A DNA stretch of 64,000 nucleotides from Lewinellaceae bacterium (GTDB lineage: Bacteria > Bacteroidota > Bacteroidia > Chitinophagales > Saprospiraceae): the NCBI GenBank assembly GCA_020636445.1, contig JACJXV010000010.1:22295-86294 (forward strand). Reading direction: 5' to 3'. A program made the position numbers and the translations under genes. The notes under the pieces are model-generated. The model did not search any database. It was not told where the DNA came from and saw only the letters and a list, made by a program, of their open reading frames with translations. Positions 43,115-53,000 of the stretch are shown here, piece after piece. Position 1 is the first letter of the stretch. The number at the start of each line of letters is the position of its first letter.

Positions 43115-45346
43115 ATGAACCGACTATTCTTTTTTGTACTTCTGCTTGTTTGTTGCTCGTGGGGGCTTTCCTCTTACGCACAAAATATTGATCCTGCCAG
43201 CCGGGCTCAACCAGCTATTCAAGCCAAACGGACAATGGCCAAACCGGTGCTGGATGGGCAAGTCAATGAAGAGTTATGGTTCAGGGGGCGGCCCGCCAAG
43301 GATTTTTGGCAGCTTTTTCCCTCAGATAGTGTTCGCTGCCCGGCACAGACTGAGATATACATATCTTATGATGATGAGTTCCTTTACCTGGCTGCCATTT
43401 GCTACACAACCGGTAACGATTATGTAATTCCTTCCCTGCGTCGGGATTTTCGTGCGGGCGGTAACGACAATATCACCTTCGTTTTTGATTCATACAATGA
43501 TCGCACGAATGCCTTTGTTTTTGGGATGAACCCCTATGGGGTAATGCGTGAAGCCTTAATAGCCAATGGCGGTCGGGAACGCGATGATTTTAACGAAAAC
43601 TGGGACAACAAATGGTCGGGAGCCTCTTTTCGTGGGGACAAATTCTGGTCTTGTGAATTAGCTATTCCTTTTGGGGCTCTTCGCTTTAAAGAAAATATGC
43701 GTGAGTGGAATTTTAATTCCTACCGTTTCGACACGCAAACGAATACGCAATCTACCTGGAGTTGGATTCCACAGAACCAGTTGATCATGAGCCTGGCTTT
43801 CATGAATAAAATCGAATGGGAGGAGCCCTTAAAAAAAGCAGGTTCGAGTGTTGCGATTATTCCTTATATCACGGGAGCAACCAGTACGGATTTTGAAGCC
43901 CAGGAGCCAGCTATGACCTCTTCCAATATTGGTGGCGATGCCAAAATTGCCCTCTCTCCTTCCCTGAACCTGGACCTTACCGTAAATCCTGATTTTTCCC
44001 AAGTTGAAGTAGATCGTCAGGTGATCAACCTCGATCGCTTTGAGATCTTTTTCCCGGAGCGGCGGCAGTTTTTCCTGGAAAATGCCGACCTCTTCAGCGG
44101 CTTTGGTGACCAGCGTATTAATCCCTTTTTCTCCCGGCGCATAGGTATTGGGCGCGACACCGCCGACAATGTCGTCCAAATCCCCATCCTCTATGGGGCA
44201 CGCCTAAGTGGCAAACTCGACAACAACTGGCGGGTAGGTTTGCTTAATATGCATACCCAGTTGGATCGCGATGGCGGTATTCCCGGTGCTAATTATACCG
44301 TTGCCGCCGTGCAGCGAAAACTGTTCTCCCGATCAAATATCGGATTGATCTTTGTCGACAAAGAAAATTTTGCCAATGATTTAGATATTGCCAGTGATGA
44401 GATGGAACGCTATAACCGGGTAATTGGTCTCGACTATAACCTGGCGTCCTCCGATAACCGCTGGAACGGTAAATTCTTTTATCATCAATTATTCAACCCC
44501 GACACGACCCATACCTTTGGAGATAAATTTGCCCATGGTGGCAATTTAAGTTATCAAGATCGGTTTTGGCGCTTTGAATACGAGCAAAACTGGGTTCGAG
44601 ATGGTTATGAACCTTCCGTGGGTTTTGTTCCCCGCAATAACTTTTTTAGTATCAGAAATGGTATTCGGCACTTTTTCTACCCTACCAAAGGTGCCATCAA
44701 CCGCTATTCTTTAGGATTGCGCAGCCGTCAAATATGGCAACCTGTTGATGGAAAAACGGATCATCAGTATAGTTTTTCCTGGGACGTCGATTTAAAGAAT
44801 ACGGGAGGAATCAATGCCGACCTTAATCACAACTACGTTTACCTTTTTGATGAATTTGATCCCACTCGATCCGATGGAACACCCTTGGCTGCTGGCACCG
44901 AATACAATTATGTCGATTTTAGTATCTCTTATCGCAGTGATCAACGCAAAGTGATCAGCTATCGACTGGAGCCCGGATTTGGCCAGTACTTCAATGGTAC
45001 CCGGTATAGCCTGCAAGGGGGGCTGACCTGGCGTTACCAACCGCTGGGTTTCATTGAGTTGAATTTCAACTTTAACCATATCGACCTGCCAGCTCCCTAT
45101 TCAACAGCTACCCTTTTTCTGATTGGTCCACGGATAGACCTTACTCTGAGTAAGAGCATTTTCCTTACGACCTTCCTGCAGTATAACAGTCAGGTCGACA
45201 ACCTCAATATTAATGCTCGTTTGCAATGGCGATTTGCTCCGGTTTCGGATTTCTTCCTGGTCTATACCGATAATTACAACACCACCGACTTTGGAGTAAA
45301 AAACCGGGCTATTGTGGCAAAAATGACTTATTGGTTAAACCTGTAA
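43115..45346 (+). CDS. DUF5916 outer-membrane protein with CBM9-like N-terminal domain
   Basis: A 743-residue protein with a signal peptide (LFFFVLLLVCCSWGLSSYAQ). A CBM9-like module follows (KPVLDGQVNEELWFRGRP ... AQTEIYISYDDEFLYLAAICY). The rest fits the DUF5916 beta-barrel: NLDLTVNPDFSQVEVDRQVINLDRFEIFFPERRQFFLENADLF, with alternating aromatic strands to a C-terminal YWLNL. These proteins are common in Bacteroidota and are often annotated as carbohydrate binding; their true role is unknown. Confidence 0.9.
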   Translation: MNRLFFFVLLLVCCSWGLSSYAQNIDPASRAQPAIQAKRTMAKPVLDGQVNEELWFRGRPAKDFWQLFPSDSVRCPAQTEIYISYDDEFLYLAAICYTTGNDYVIPSLRRDFRAGGNDNITFVFDSYNDRTNAFVFGMNPYGVMREALIANGGRERDDFNENWDNKWSGASFRGDKFWSCELAIPFGALRFKENMREWNFNSYRFDTQTNTQSTWSWIPQNQLIMSLAFMNKIEWEEPLKKAGSSVAIIPYITGATSTDFEAQEPAMTSSNIGGDAKIALSPSLNLDLTVNPDFSQVEVDRQVINLDRFEIFFPERRQFFLENADLFSGFGDQRINPFFSRRIGIGRDTADNVVQIPILYGARLSGKLDNNWRVGLLNMHTQLDRDGGIPGANYTVAAVQRKLFSRSNIGLIFVDKENFANDLDIASDEMERYNRVIGLDYNLASSDNRWNGKFFYHQLFNPDTTHTFGDKFAHGGNLSYQDRFWRFEYEQNWVRDGYEPSVGFVPRNNFFSIRNGIRHFFYPTKGAINRYSLGLRSRQIWQPVDGKTDHQYSFSWDVDLKNTGGINADLNHNYVYLFDEFDPTRSDGTPLAAGTEYNYVDFSISYRSDQRKVISYRLEPGFGQYFNGTRYSLQGGLTWRYQPLGFIELNFNFNHIDLPAPYSTATLFLIGPRIDLTLSKSIFLTTFLQYNSQVDNLNINARLQWRFAPVSDFFLVYTDNYNTTDFGVKNRAIVAKMTYWLNL

Positions 45347-45367
45347 GCGCTGGCGAATGAGGCGCTT
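45345..45367 (+). terminator. Weak terminator-like hairpin after the DUF5916 gene
   Basis: AAGCGC (45345-45350) pairs with GCGCTT (45362-45367), followed by TGTTG. The stem is short and the U-run poor. Confidence 0.3.
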
Positions 45368-45471
45368 TGTTGCTAAACGTTAAAACAACCTTCTTATCCG
45401 GAAAATACGCGGGATGATTGGGTCCTGTTCCTGTCCCCACCACGGTGAGGTTGGCTAAAATGCAGACCAGT

Positions 45472-45927
45472 ATGATTGAACTGATCCGAACAGATTCTCA
45501 TAATCCGGATTTTGTGGCACTGGTAAGCCTGCTCGATGCCGAGTTAGCCATCCTCGATGGTGAGGACCATGCCTTTTATGCCCAGTACAATAAGATTACC
45601 CATATCCGCCATGTGGTCATTGCCTGCCAGGGAAACCAGGCTGTCGCCTGTGGTGCGATCAAAGCCTTATCCCCGGAGATCATTGAAGTTAAGCGCATGT
45701 ACGTGCGTCCGGAATACCGCAATAAGGGCATTGCCGCACGTATTTTAACGGAATTAGAAACCTGGGCCGAAGAGCTTTCTGCCACGCGGTGTATCCTCGA
45801 AACCGGAATTCGTCAGCCTGATGCCATCCGCCTTTACGAAAAACTGGGTTACCGTAAAATCCCCAATTACGGGCAGTATGCGGACATGGAAAACAGCGTA
45901 TGTTTTGCCAAAGACTTAGCCAGGTAA
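45472..45927 (+). CDS. GNAT family N-acetyltransferase
   Basis: A 151-residue acetyltransferase. The acetyl-CoA-binding motif A is VKRMYVRPEYRNKGIAARILTELE. The C-terminal segment CILETGIRQPDAIRLYEKLGYRKIPNYGQY is typical of a GNAT subgroup of unknown substrate. MIELIRTDSHNPDF is the family start, so the ATG at 45472 is preferred over the ATG at 45460 or a TTG at 45418. Confidence 0.9.
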   Translation: MIELIRTDSHNPDFVALVSLLDAELAILDGEDHAFYAQYNKITHIRHVVIACQGNQAVACGAIKALSPEIIEVKRMYVRPEYRNKGIAARILTELETWAEELSATRCILETGIRQPDAIRLYEKLGYRKIPNYGQYADMENSVCFAKDLAR

Positions 45928-46029
45928 TAAATATGTCTGCATGACCCTTTTGAATTGGATCAAGGATAATGAAGGTGAAAGAAGACCAATCCATTGGCCT
46001 TTCCTGGACGTAAAGGCATTACTGGAAAA

Positions 46030-47145
46030 TTATGTTTGTTCGCCCGCCTTCCGCAGCCGCCGTTCATTAACCCGCTTGCGGATCCAGTTGGGTACAATAA
46101 TGACACCGGCAAAGAGGTAAGAATAATAGGCCAACAACCGCCAAATAGTGGAGATAACAGTCGCCAATGTTTTGTTACTGACATAGTCAGTCAGGAACCC
46201 ACCGAAGAGAACCTCGACAAACCCGGCGCCTCCCGGCGTTGGACTGAAAAGGATGATGACAAACATGGTTTCCAGTCGGGCGTATAACGCGAATTGGTTC
46301 CAAAAATCGGTGGCAATCCCCGTCACAAAGGCAATGATCAGGCAGTTAAGTAACAAAAAACGGCACGACCAGGCCACCCCCGTTGCGGTAAATGCCGCGA
46401 GGTGAAAATACCAGGTCTGCTTTTTCAACTCCCCCGAAGCCACGATCATTTCTTCCCCCAATTGTGCTGCCCGCGCCTGGAATCGTTGTAAAAAGCGTAT
46501 CCGGGTTACGCCCGTTAATAACCGCTTTAGTTGACGGGGGTTGATGAAAAGACCGTAGTAAAAAACCGAACTGTAGGCAAACATGAGCAGGTAAGAAAAA
46601 ACAAAATACTGCCCCCAGCCACCAAGGTCCTGCCATCCTGTTAGCCCAGGACGGATCATATTAGCCCCAAAAAACAGGAACAGCAGCGGTAAGTTCGTCA
46701 GGAAGAAAAGACTATCCAGCACAATGGTGTAAAGTACAATCGTTGCCGTTCGGGCTGTTGAAAGCTTTTCCTGAGCCAGCACAAAAAAAGCGACAGCGGA
46801 CCCGCCAATACTGGTAGGGGATACCGCCGAGCTGAATTCCCAGATAAAAATCAATTCAATACATTTGAGCCAGCTGAATGATCCCTTGGCCAGGAGGTAT
46901 AAGCGGCTGGCATAAGCCAGATGCCGGACTATCAACAATAAAACCGACATGCCTATCCAGAAAAAGGTGTGCCCAGTCCAGTTTATCTTGGCAAATTCTG
47001 CAGGATCAAATTTCCGCCACAGTAGGTAGGCTACCGCAGCAACGCCTAGCAAAATTGGCAGAATTACCCTTGACATCCGGATCGACCGTAAAGCATCCTG
47101 ATGTTCATCGGGGAAAGGGTCATTAGCTGGTTGACTCAAGGGCAT
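46030..47145 (-). CDS. Lysylphosphatidylglycerol synthase TM-region/flippase-like protein
   Basis: A 371-residue polytopic membrane protein (about eight helices) of the LPG-synthase transmembrane (AglD/MprF N-terminal-like, UPF0104) family. Marks are FIWEFSSAVSPTSIGGSAVAFFVLAQEKLSTARTATIV and the later SPTPGGAGFVEVLFGGF. There is no cytoplasmic synthase domain, so transport or flipping of a lipid is more likely than aminoacylation. It is convergent with the GNAT gene. Confidence 0.88.
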   Translation of the reverse strand: MPLSQPANDPFPDEHQDALRSIRMSRVILPILLGVAAVAYLLWRKFDPAEFAKINWTGHTFFWIGMSVLLLIVRHLAYASRLYLLAKGSFSWLKCIELIFIWEFSSAVSPTSIGGSAVAFFVLAQEKLSTARTATIVLYTIVLDSLFFLTNLPLLFLFFGANMIRPGLTGWQDLGGWGQYFVFSYLLMFAYSSVFYYGLFINPRQLKRLLTGVTRIRFLQRFQARAAQLGEEMIVASGELKKQTWYFHLAAFTATGVAWSCRFLLLNCLIIAFVTGIATDFWNQFALYARLETMFVIILFSPTPGGAGFVEVLFGGFLTDYVSNKTLATVISTIWRLLAYYSYLFAGVIIVPNWIRKRVNERRLRKAGEQT

Positions 47146-47283
47146 TTGGTTTATTCGGGCGGCACCCGTGGCGTGGCATTCCGTTTCTCAAATGTCCGAA
47201 ATTTTCACTAGATTGAGTAACCTAATCAACCAAAGAAACAACACAATTACCCTATTTACTTTACCCAATTAAAACAAGAAATT

Positions 47284-47526
47284 ATGTCTTTACTCTATTT
47301 TTTGCTGGTTGGCGCAATAGCCGGTTGGCTGGGAGGCCAAATTATGCGTGGTGCCGGTTTTGGCCTGATAGGTAATATCGTCGTTGGTATTATTGGTGGT
47401 ATTATTGGTGGTTGGCTTTTTGAACAACTAGGCGTTAATACAGGTGCTGGGCTCCTCGGTTCGGTTATCACCGCTGCGGCTGGTGCCGTTATCCTGTTGT
47501 GGATTGCCCGCTTCTTCAAGCGATAA
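47284..47526 (+). CDS. GlsB/YeaQ/YmgE family stress-response membrane protein
   Basis: An 80-residue protein with glycine-rich helices (LLVGAIAGWLGGQIMRGAGFGLIGNIVVGIIGGIIGGWLF). The C-terminal helix ends in AAGAVILLWIARFFKR. It is full length for the transglycosylase-associated family. The VWA gene starts 13 bp after its stop. Confidence 0.93.
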   Translation: MSLLYFLLVGAIAGWLGGQIMRGAGFGLIGNIVVGIIGGIIGGWLFEQLGVNTGAGLLGSVITAAAGAVILLWIARFFKR

Positions 47527-47539
47527 TTGTAGCGATTAC

Positions 47540-48712
47540 TTGGCAGCAAAAAACCTCAATCCCGATACCAATCCTCATCATGCTGATCGACTCCAGCGCT
47601 GGCGTCTTATCCTCGGTGCCCAGGCGGACCCGAGCGGCGAATCCGAGCTCAGTGGCGATCAGCAGGGAATGGATGATGTGCTGGAAGCGCTCTACGAAGC
47701 CCCCCCTGATCGAGGCCTGGGCCCTTCTTCGCCGAGTGTAAACCGCTGGTTGGGGGATATCCGGCAATATTTTCCGACCCCTGTTGTGCAACTATTGCAG
47801 CGCGATGCACTGGATCGGCTTGGCCTGCGGCAAATGTTGCTGGAACCTGAGTTGCTGGAGTCCATAGAAGCGGATATTCCGCTCGTTGCCACCTTGCTTA
47901 CGCTAAAGGAGTCACTCCCCGCCCAGACCCGTGAAACAGCCCGGGAGGTAGTTCGCCGCATAGTGAAACAACTGGAAGCGCAACTCGTGCAGCCTTTGCG
48001 ACAGGCCGTCCAGGGTTCACGCTACCGTAGTTTGCCCAAGCGCCGCCCCCGCTTTCAGGAAATCGACTGGCACCGAACGATCCGGGCTAACCTTAAGCAC
48101 TATCAACCCCAATACCAAACGATCATCCCTGAGCACCTGATTGGCTATAGCCGCCGTTCACCCCATTTGCGGCAACTCATTTTGCTGGTTGACCAAAGTG
48201 GTTCCATGGCAACCTCCGTCGTATATGCCGGCGTTATTGGCTCAATTCTGGCCTCGCTGCGCAGTCTTGAAACGCACCTGATCGTTTTCGATACCAGCGT
48301 AGTGGACCTCAGTGAGCATTTACATGACCCTGTGGAACTCCTCTTTGCTACCCAATTAGGAGGTGGAACACATATCGCTAAAGCGATGGCTTATGCGCAA
48401 CCGAGAATGCGGAATCCCCGGGAAACCGTCTTTGTACTCATTTCTGATTTGATGGAAGGGGCCTCAGAAGCCGAGCTGGTTCGCCAGGCAGCCGCTATAC
48501 AGGCAAGTGGTGCCCAGTTCATTACTTTATTAGCCCTGAATGACCAGGGAGCCCCGCGTTATGATCGGGCCATGGCCGGCCATTTTGCGGAATTGGGCAT
48601 TCCCGTATTTGCCTGTTCTCCCGATAAGTTTCCCGGCCTGATGGCCGCCCTCCTTCATCGCCAGGATATTCACCAGTGGCTGGCTCGCGCAAATATTGCC
48701 GTGAAACCTTAG
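47540..48712 (+). CDS. VWA domain protein (CoxE/YehP-like)
   Basis: About 390 residues. The N-terminal half (LQRWRLILGAQAD ... RWLGDIRQYFPTPVVQLLQRDALDRLGLRQMLLEPELL) is the helical region of VWA proteins paired with MoxR ATPases. The C-terminal half has a MIDAS-type VWA fold (LILLVDQSGSMATS, LGGGTHIAKAM, VLISDLMEG). No in-frame ATG exists near the expected start; TTG at 47540 gives the best fit, while GTG at 47444 would overlap the glsB-like gene by 83 bp. The usual MoxR, SWIM and DUF5682-type partners are absent. Confidence 0.85.
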   Translation: MAAKNLNPDTNPHHADRLQRWRLILGAQADPSGESELSGDQQGMDDVLEALYEAPPDRGLGPSSPSVNRWLGDIRQYFPTPVVQLLQRDALDRLGLRQMLLEPELLESIEADIPLVATLLTLKESLPAQTRETAREVVRRIVKQLEAQLVQPLRQAVQGSRYRSLPKRRPRFQEIDWHRTIRANLKHYQPQYQTIIPEHLIGYSRRSPHLRQLILLVDQSGSMATSVVYAGVIGSILASLRSLETHLIVFDTSVVDLSEHLHDPVELLFATQLGGGTHIAKAMAYAQPRMRNPRETVFVLISDLMEGASEAELVRQAAAIQASGAQFITLLALNDQGAPRYDRAMAGHFAELGIPVFACSPDKFPGLMAALLHRQDIHQWLARANIAVKP

Positions 48713-48734
48713 AAACGAATATCCAATTCCTACG

Positions 48735-49487
48735 TCAATGGTGATTTTTGCCGTATTTTTTTAACGCCGTTTCTACATCTAAAATGGGCACCTTGAAGGT
48801 GCCATCCGATAAGCCCTTTCCTGCGAAGATGTCCAGATTGTGAATATCGTAGGGCTTCCCCTGTAAATCCAGCATAATCACATCAAAGGTAAAGGCGCTT
48901 GGCGTATTGGCAATAAACCAATGAACATTATCTTTTTCGTCCGAAATGGAAGAACATCCTCCGGTTCGCAGGACCTTATCTATGGTGGGTTTGATAATCA
49001 GATGATGACCCTCTGTGCTTATTTTTTCGTAATGCCGCAAGTGCATCTCACCCTTCAGCACCAAATGCGCAGAGGCCATATTGCTATGCCCATGCGGAAT
49101 GATGGCCCGGTCCTTTTGCATACCAAATATCTTCTTTACAAATGCCGTGCGCTCAGGTAGACCGGTGAGTTTCGGAAAATTCACCGGCTTGGTATTTACG
49201 CCTAAGTCGGGGTAGGTAAACCCTTTAGTCAGGTTCGCAAAGTCGATGAATTTCAAAATATCCGCTAGTTCAATTTGCGTGTAAAGTGCTTCGACCTGGG
49301 ATTGCCATTCGGTAGCAGTAATGGACTGATTGTTTAGATCCCGACAATATTCATTCAATCTGATTGCCCAATGATCGAGGATAGGCTTAATCGGATTTGT
49401 AATAGCGTTAAACGCAAACAGGGAGTCAAGTAGCGCAAAACTGGTGACTGCTGCAAAAACATCTTTAGTGAATTCCCGCCTATCCAT
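48735..49487 (-). CDS. Exported cupin-like protein of unknown function
   Basis: A 250-residue protein starting MDRREFTKDVFAAVTSFALL, a Tat-like or Sec signal with twin arginine. The C-terminal half contains a cupin-type metal motif HGHSNMASAHLVLKGEMHLRHYEKI followed by a beta-rich domain. It resembles cysteine dioxygenase-type cupins in layout only. The ATG at 49487 gives the signal peptide and avoids overlapping the DUF2809 gene. No function is proposed. Confidence 0.72.
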   Translation of the reverse strand: MDRREFTKDVFAAVTSFALLDSLFAFNAITNPIKPILDHWAIRLNEYCRDLNNQSITATEWQSQVEALYTQIELADILKFIDFANLTKGFTYPDLGVNTKPVNFPKLTGLPERTAFVKKIFGMQKDRAIIPHGHSNMASAHLVLKGEMHLRHYEKISTEGHHLIIKPTIDKVLRTGGCSSISDEKDNVHWFIANTPSAFTFDVIMLDLQGKPYDIHNLDIFAGKGLSDGTFKVPILDVETALKKYGKNHH

Positions 49488-49500
49488 ATTCAGGTAGTGT

Positions 49501-49884
49501 TTATTTCTCAACAGGGTGGTGTCCATTGGCCCATTCAACCGCCAGCACCAGCCCTATACCCAACAGGTAGGCCAGTAAATCTGACCAGGCAAAGGTAGTC
49601 CCTATGACAATGCGCGCCCAAGCATAATTTTGCAGCCCCAGGAGGTTTACAATCTTTAGGTACTGCAGCCCCTCCACACAAAAGGCGAATGCCAAAACCA
49701 GTCCTGCCGCTAAGCCAGTTGATATCCGAAAAAATGCCCGCAGGGTACAGTAAAGGAGAATGACGACCAGCACATCACCCAAAAACGGACGTATCCAACG
49801 GTCGTGGACAAAAAAACCGATCCCCAATTCAATGCTGAAAAGCAGGAGCATCCAGGTGAAATAGCTTTTACGAAAGCAAAACAT
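49501..49884 (-). CDS. DUF2809 family membrane protein
   Basis: A 127-residue polytopic protein of about four helices. The terminal motif ARIVIGTTFAWSDLLAYLLGI is characteristic of DUF2809. The ATG at 49884 (MFCFRKSYFTWML) is preferred over a longer frame to 49956 with a basic, non-membrane extension. It is 13 bp upstream of the exported cupin gene and is probably co-transcribed. Confidence 0.85.
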   Translation of the reverse strand: MFCFRKSYFTWMLLLFSIELGIGFFVHDRWIRPFLGDVLVVILLYCTLRAFFRISTGLAAGLVLAFAFCVEGLQYLKIVNLLGLQNYAWARIVIGTTFAWSDLLAYLLGIGLVLAVEWANGHHPVEK

Positions 49885-50025
49885 AGTCCTTTCCTTAGCA
49901 CATCGTTGATTGTTCCGGGCAGTAGCCCGTGCGGATTTTCCAACGATGCCAGCCAATACAGTCTGGCCAGCGCGAACCCGTTTGGGAAGATACAGATTTC
50001 CTTTCGGGAAACTTCCTGGATTCCG

Positions 50026-50033
50026 TACTTTTG
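50026..50033 (+). promoter_or_regulatory. -7 element immediately before the 5-oxoprolinase start
   Basis: TACTTTTG matches TAnnTTTG perfectly, and the ATG follows 4 bp later at 50038. If used, transcription would start at or within the start codon, giving a leaderless mRNA. No TTG is present at the expected upstream distance. Confidence 0.3.
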
Positions 50034-50037
50034 AAGC

Positions 50038-53000
50038 ATGAGTGAAGGATGGAAAATCTGGATTGATACCGGGGGTACGTTTACGGATGGCATCGCCATT
50101 TCCCCTGTTGGCGAGTACCGCCGGGTGAAAGTATTGAGTAGCGGACAGCTGCGCGGGCGACTTCGCCCACAGACAACCGAAGGAGCCTGTTTAGCGATTC
50201 AGCAACAGTGGCCGCGAGCTGCTGATATCTTCCAGGGGTATGGGCTTTCGTTTCCTGCCCATACCGACTGGGGTACATTTACGGTTGTGAAAACGCAGTT
50301 GGCGAAAAACCAATTGCAACTCGATCGTCCCTTGCCGGTGAGTAGTGATACATTTGTGGATTTCACACTCAGTGCCGGTGAGGAAGCCCCCATTCTGGCA
50401 ACCCGGCTAGCCACCGACACCCCGCTGGCGACACCCTTGCCCCTGATGGAGCTTCGGCTTGGGTTCACCAAAGGCACTAACGCTCTCCTGGAACGCAAGG
50501 GCGCGGCGGTAGTTCTGCTAACCACCGAGGGATTGGGTGATTTGCCAATTATTGGCACCCAACAGCGGCCGCATTTATTCCAGTTAGCCATTCCGCCAGC
50601 CAATCCGCTTTGTCAAACGGTCATTGAGGTAGCCGAACGGCTCGACGCCAATGGGCAGCCGTTACTCCCACTCAGTAAGGCCGAAATTGAACGCGTGGTG
50701 GCAGCTGTTTTGGCCTCGGGTACTGAATCGGTTGCGATTGCGTTTCTCCATGCCTACCGCAATCCCATCCATGAACAAACGCTGGCGGCTGCGCTGCGGG
50801 ATGCCGGCCTGCACTATGTTTCCTGTTCCAGCGAGCTAACTCCCGCGATTAAGCTAGGGCCTCGCCTGCAAACAGCCCTCGTAGATGCTTATCTGAAGCC
50901 GCTCCTTGATAATTATCTTAGCGGTATCGCCGACACCCTGGCTGCAGGTCACCCGGCAAGTACCCTGCGGATTATGACCAGTGCCGGAGGCCTCACTCAG
51001 GCTTCTCTTTTTCAACCTAAAGATAGCTTACTTAGTGGTCCGGCAGGAGGCATTGTAGGTGCCGCCCGCATTGCCGAGCGCCTGGGTCACCCGCATGTTC
51101 TCACCCTGGACATGGGGGGCACCAGTACTGATACGGCCCGGTATGACGCCCGTTTTGATTATCGCTTTGTTACCCGGATTGATACTGTTGAATTGCAAAG
51201 CCCGGCGCTCGCCATCGAAACGGTAGCCGCCGGGGGAGGATCAATCTGTAGCTTTGACGGGCATCGACTGACCGTTGGCCCCGATAGTGCCGGAGCTTAC
51301 CCGGGCCCCGCTTGCTATGGTGCCGGTGGCCCACTGACGATCACCGATGTAAACCTACTCCTGGGCAAACTCGATCCCCAGGCAATGAGTATTCCTATTG
51401 ATCGGGCAGCAGCGCAGGAAGCACTTAATGAACTCCGTCAGCATATCTTCCGTACTACCCACACCGACTACCAACCGGAAGAGCTTCTTCTCGGGCTCGA
51501 AGCTATTGCCAATGAAAAAATGGCTGACGCTATTCGCCGGATTTCGGTCGCCCGGGGATTTTCCCCTGCCGAGTATCCCTTGCTGGCCTTTGGTGGTGCT
51601 GGCGGCCTGCATGCCTGCCAGATTGCAGAACTTCTGCAAATAACAACCATCATCCTTCCCTTTGACGCCGGCCTGCTCAGCGCCTATGGCATGGGCCAGG
51701 CCAGTGTTGAACGTATAGCCGGTAAGCAGATCCTCTTACCTTTGGAGGATGCCGCCCCGCAGTTACCCGAAATAATTCAGACACTCCGTCAGCAAGCATT
51801 TCAGGAATTAGCCTCTGAAGGGTTTTCAGCCGAGGAAATATACCTCCGGGAAATTCGCTGTTTCCTGCGCTTTCAAGGGCAAGACAGCACGCTGGAAATC
51901 CTCCTGCAAACGGTCGATTCGCTCGCCGCAGACTTCGCTGCCGAATACCAACGGCTCTTTGGTTACTATCCTGCCAATCGGGTACTCGAATTGGAAAGCA
52001 TCCGTGTTCTGGGGGCATCTCGCATCAAAACGGAGCCCCGGATTGAAACACCTGCTACCAACTATGCACCGCAGCCTGCTGCGTTTAATGGCCCCGCAGC
52101 TTATCCAGTATTTCTTTGGGAACAGTTAATCCCCGGTGCGAAAATCGCTGGACCAGCACTTCTACTCAATCCCACTTCAACGGCTTTTATAGCACCAGGC
52201 TGGCTTTTCACCCTGCAGCCCGACCTGTCGGCAATCCTTACCTGGGAAACACTCTCCGAAAGCCAGGCAAAACCCGAAAACCATCGGGAAGCCATTGCCC
52301 TGGAGTTATTTACCAATCGCTTCTCCGCTATTGCCGAGGAAATGGGTGCCCAACTGCAGCGCACTGCTTTTTCTGTAAACGTTAAAGAGCGGCTCGATTT
52401 TAGCTGTGCGTTATTGGACGCAGAAGGTTACCTGCTCGTCAATGCTCCCCATATCCCTGTCCATCTGGGTAGTTTGGGCATCTGCGCCCGCCTCGTTGCA
52501 GAACAAATTGCGATGGAACCGGGAGACGTTGTTATTACGAATCACCCAAAATACGGGGGATCTCACTTACCGGATGTTACGTTGCTAAGTGCTGTTTTTT
52601 CAGCTGAGGGGGAGCGTATAGGGTATGTGATCAACCGCGCCCATCATGCCGAAATTGGCGGCAAACGCCCCGGGTCGATGCCCCCCGATGCAACCAACCT
52701 CACCCAGGAAGGAGTCGTTATTCTCCCAACCTATCTGGTTCGGAAAGGCGTTCCGCAGTGGGAGGCTATTGAAGCATTGTTTCTAAATGCCCCCTTTCCT
52801 ACCCGGGCAATTGCTGAAAACCTGGCCGATATTAATGCCGGTTTGGCGTCTTTGCGAAGTGGAGAACAAGCCCTTCAGCAACTGGTTCAGGAATATGGTT
52901 TGACAATGGTACACTTCTATATGGCTCGCTTGCAGGACCAGGCCCGCCAGGTGTTACGTCAAGCGCTAAGCCCTTACCGCGACCGCCGCTTTTTTGCCAC

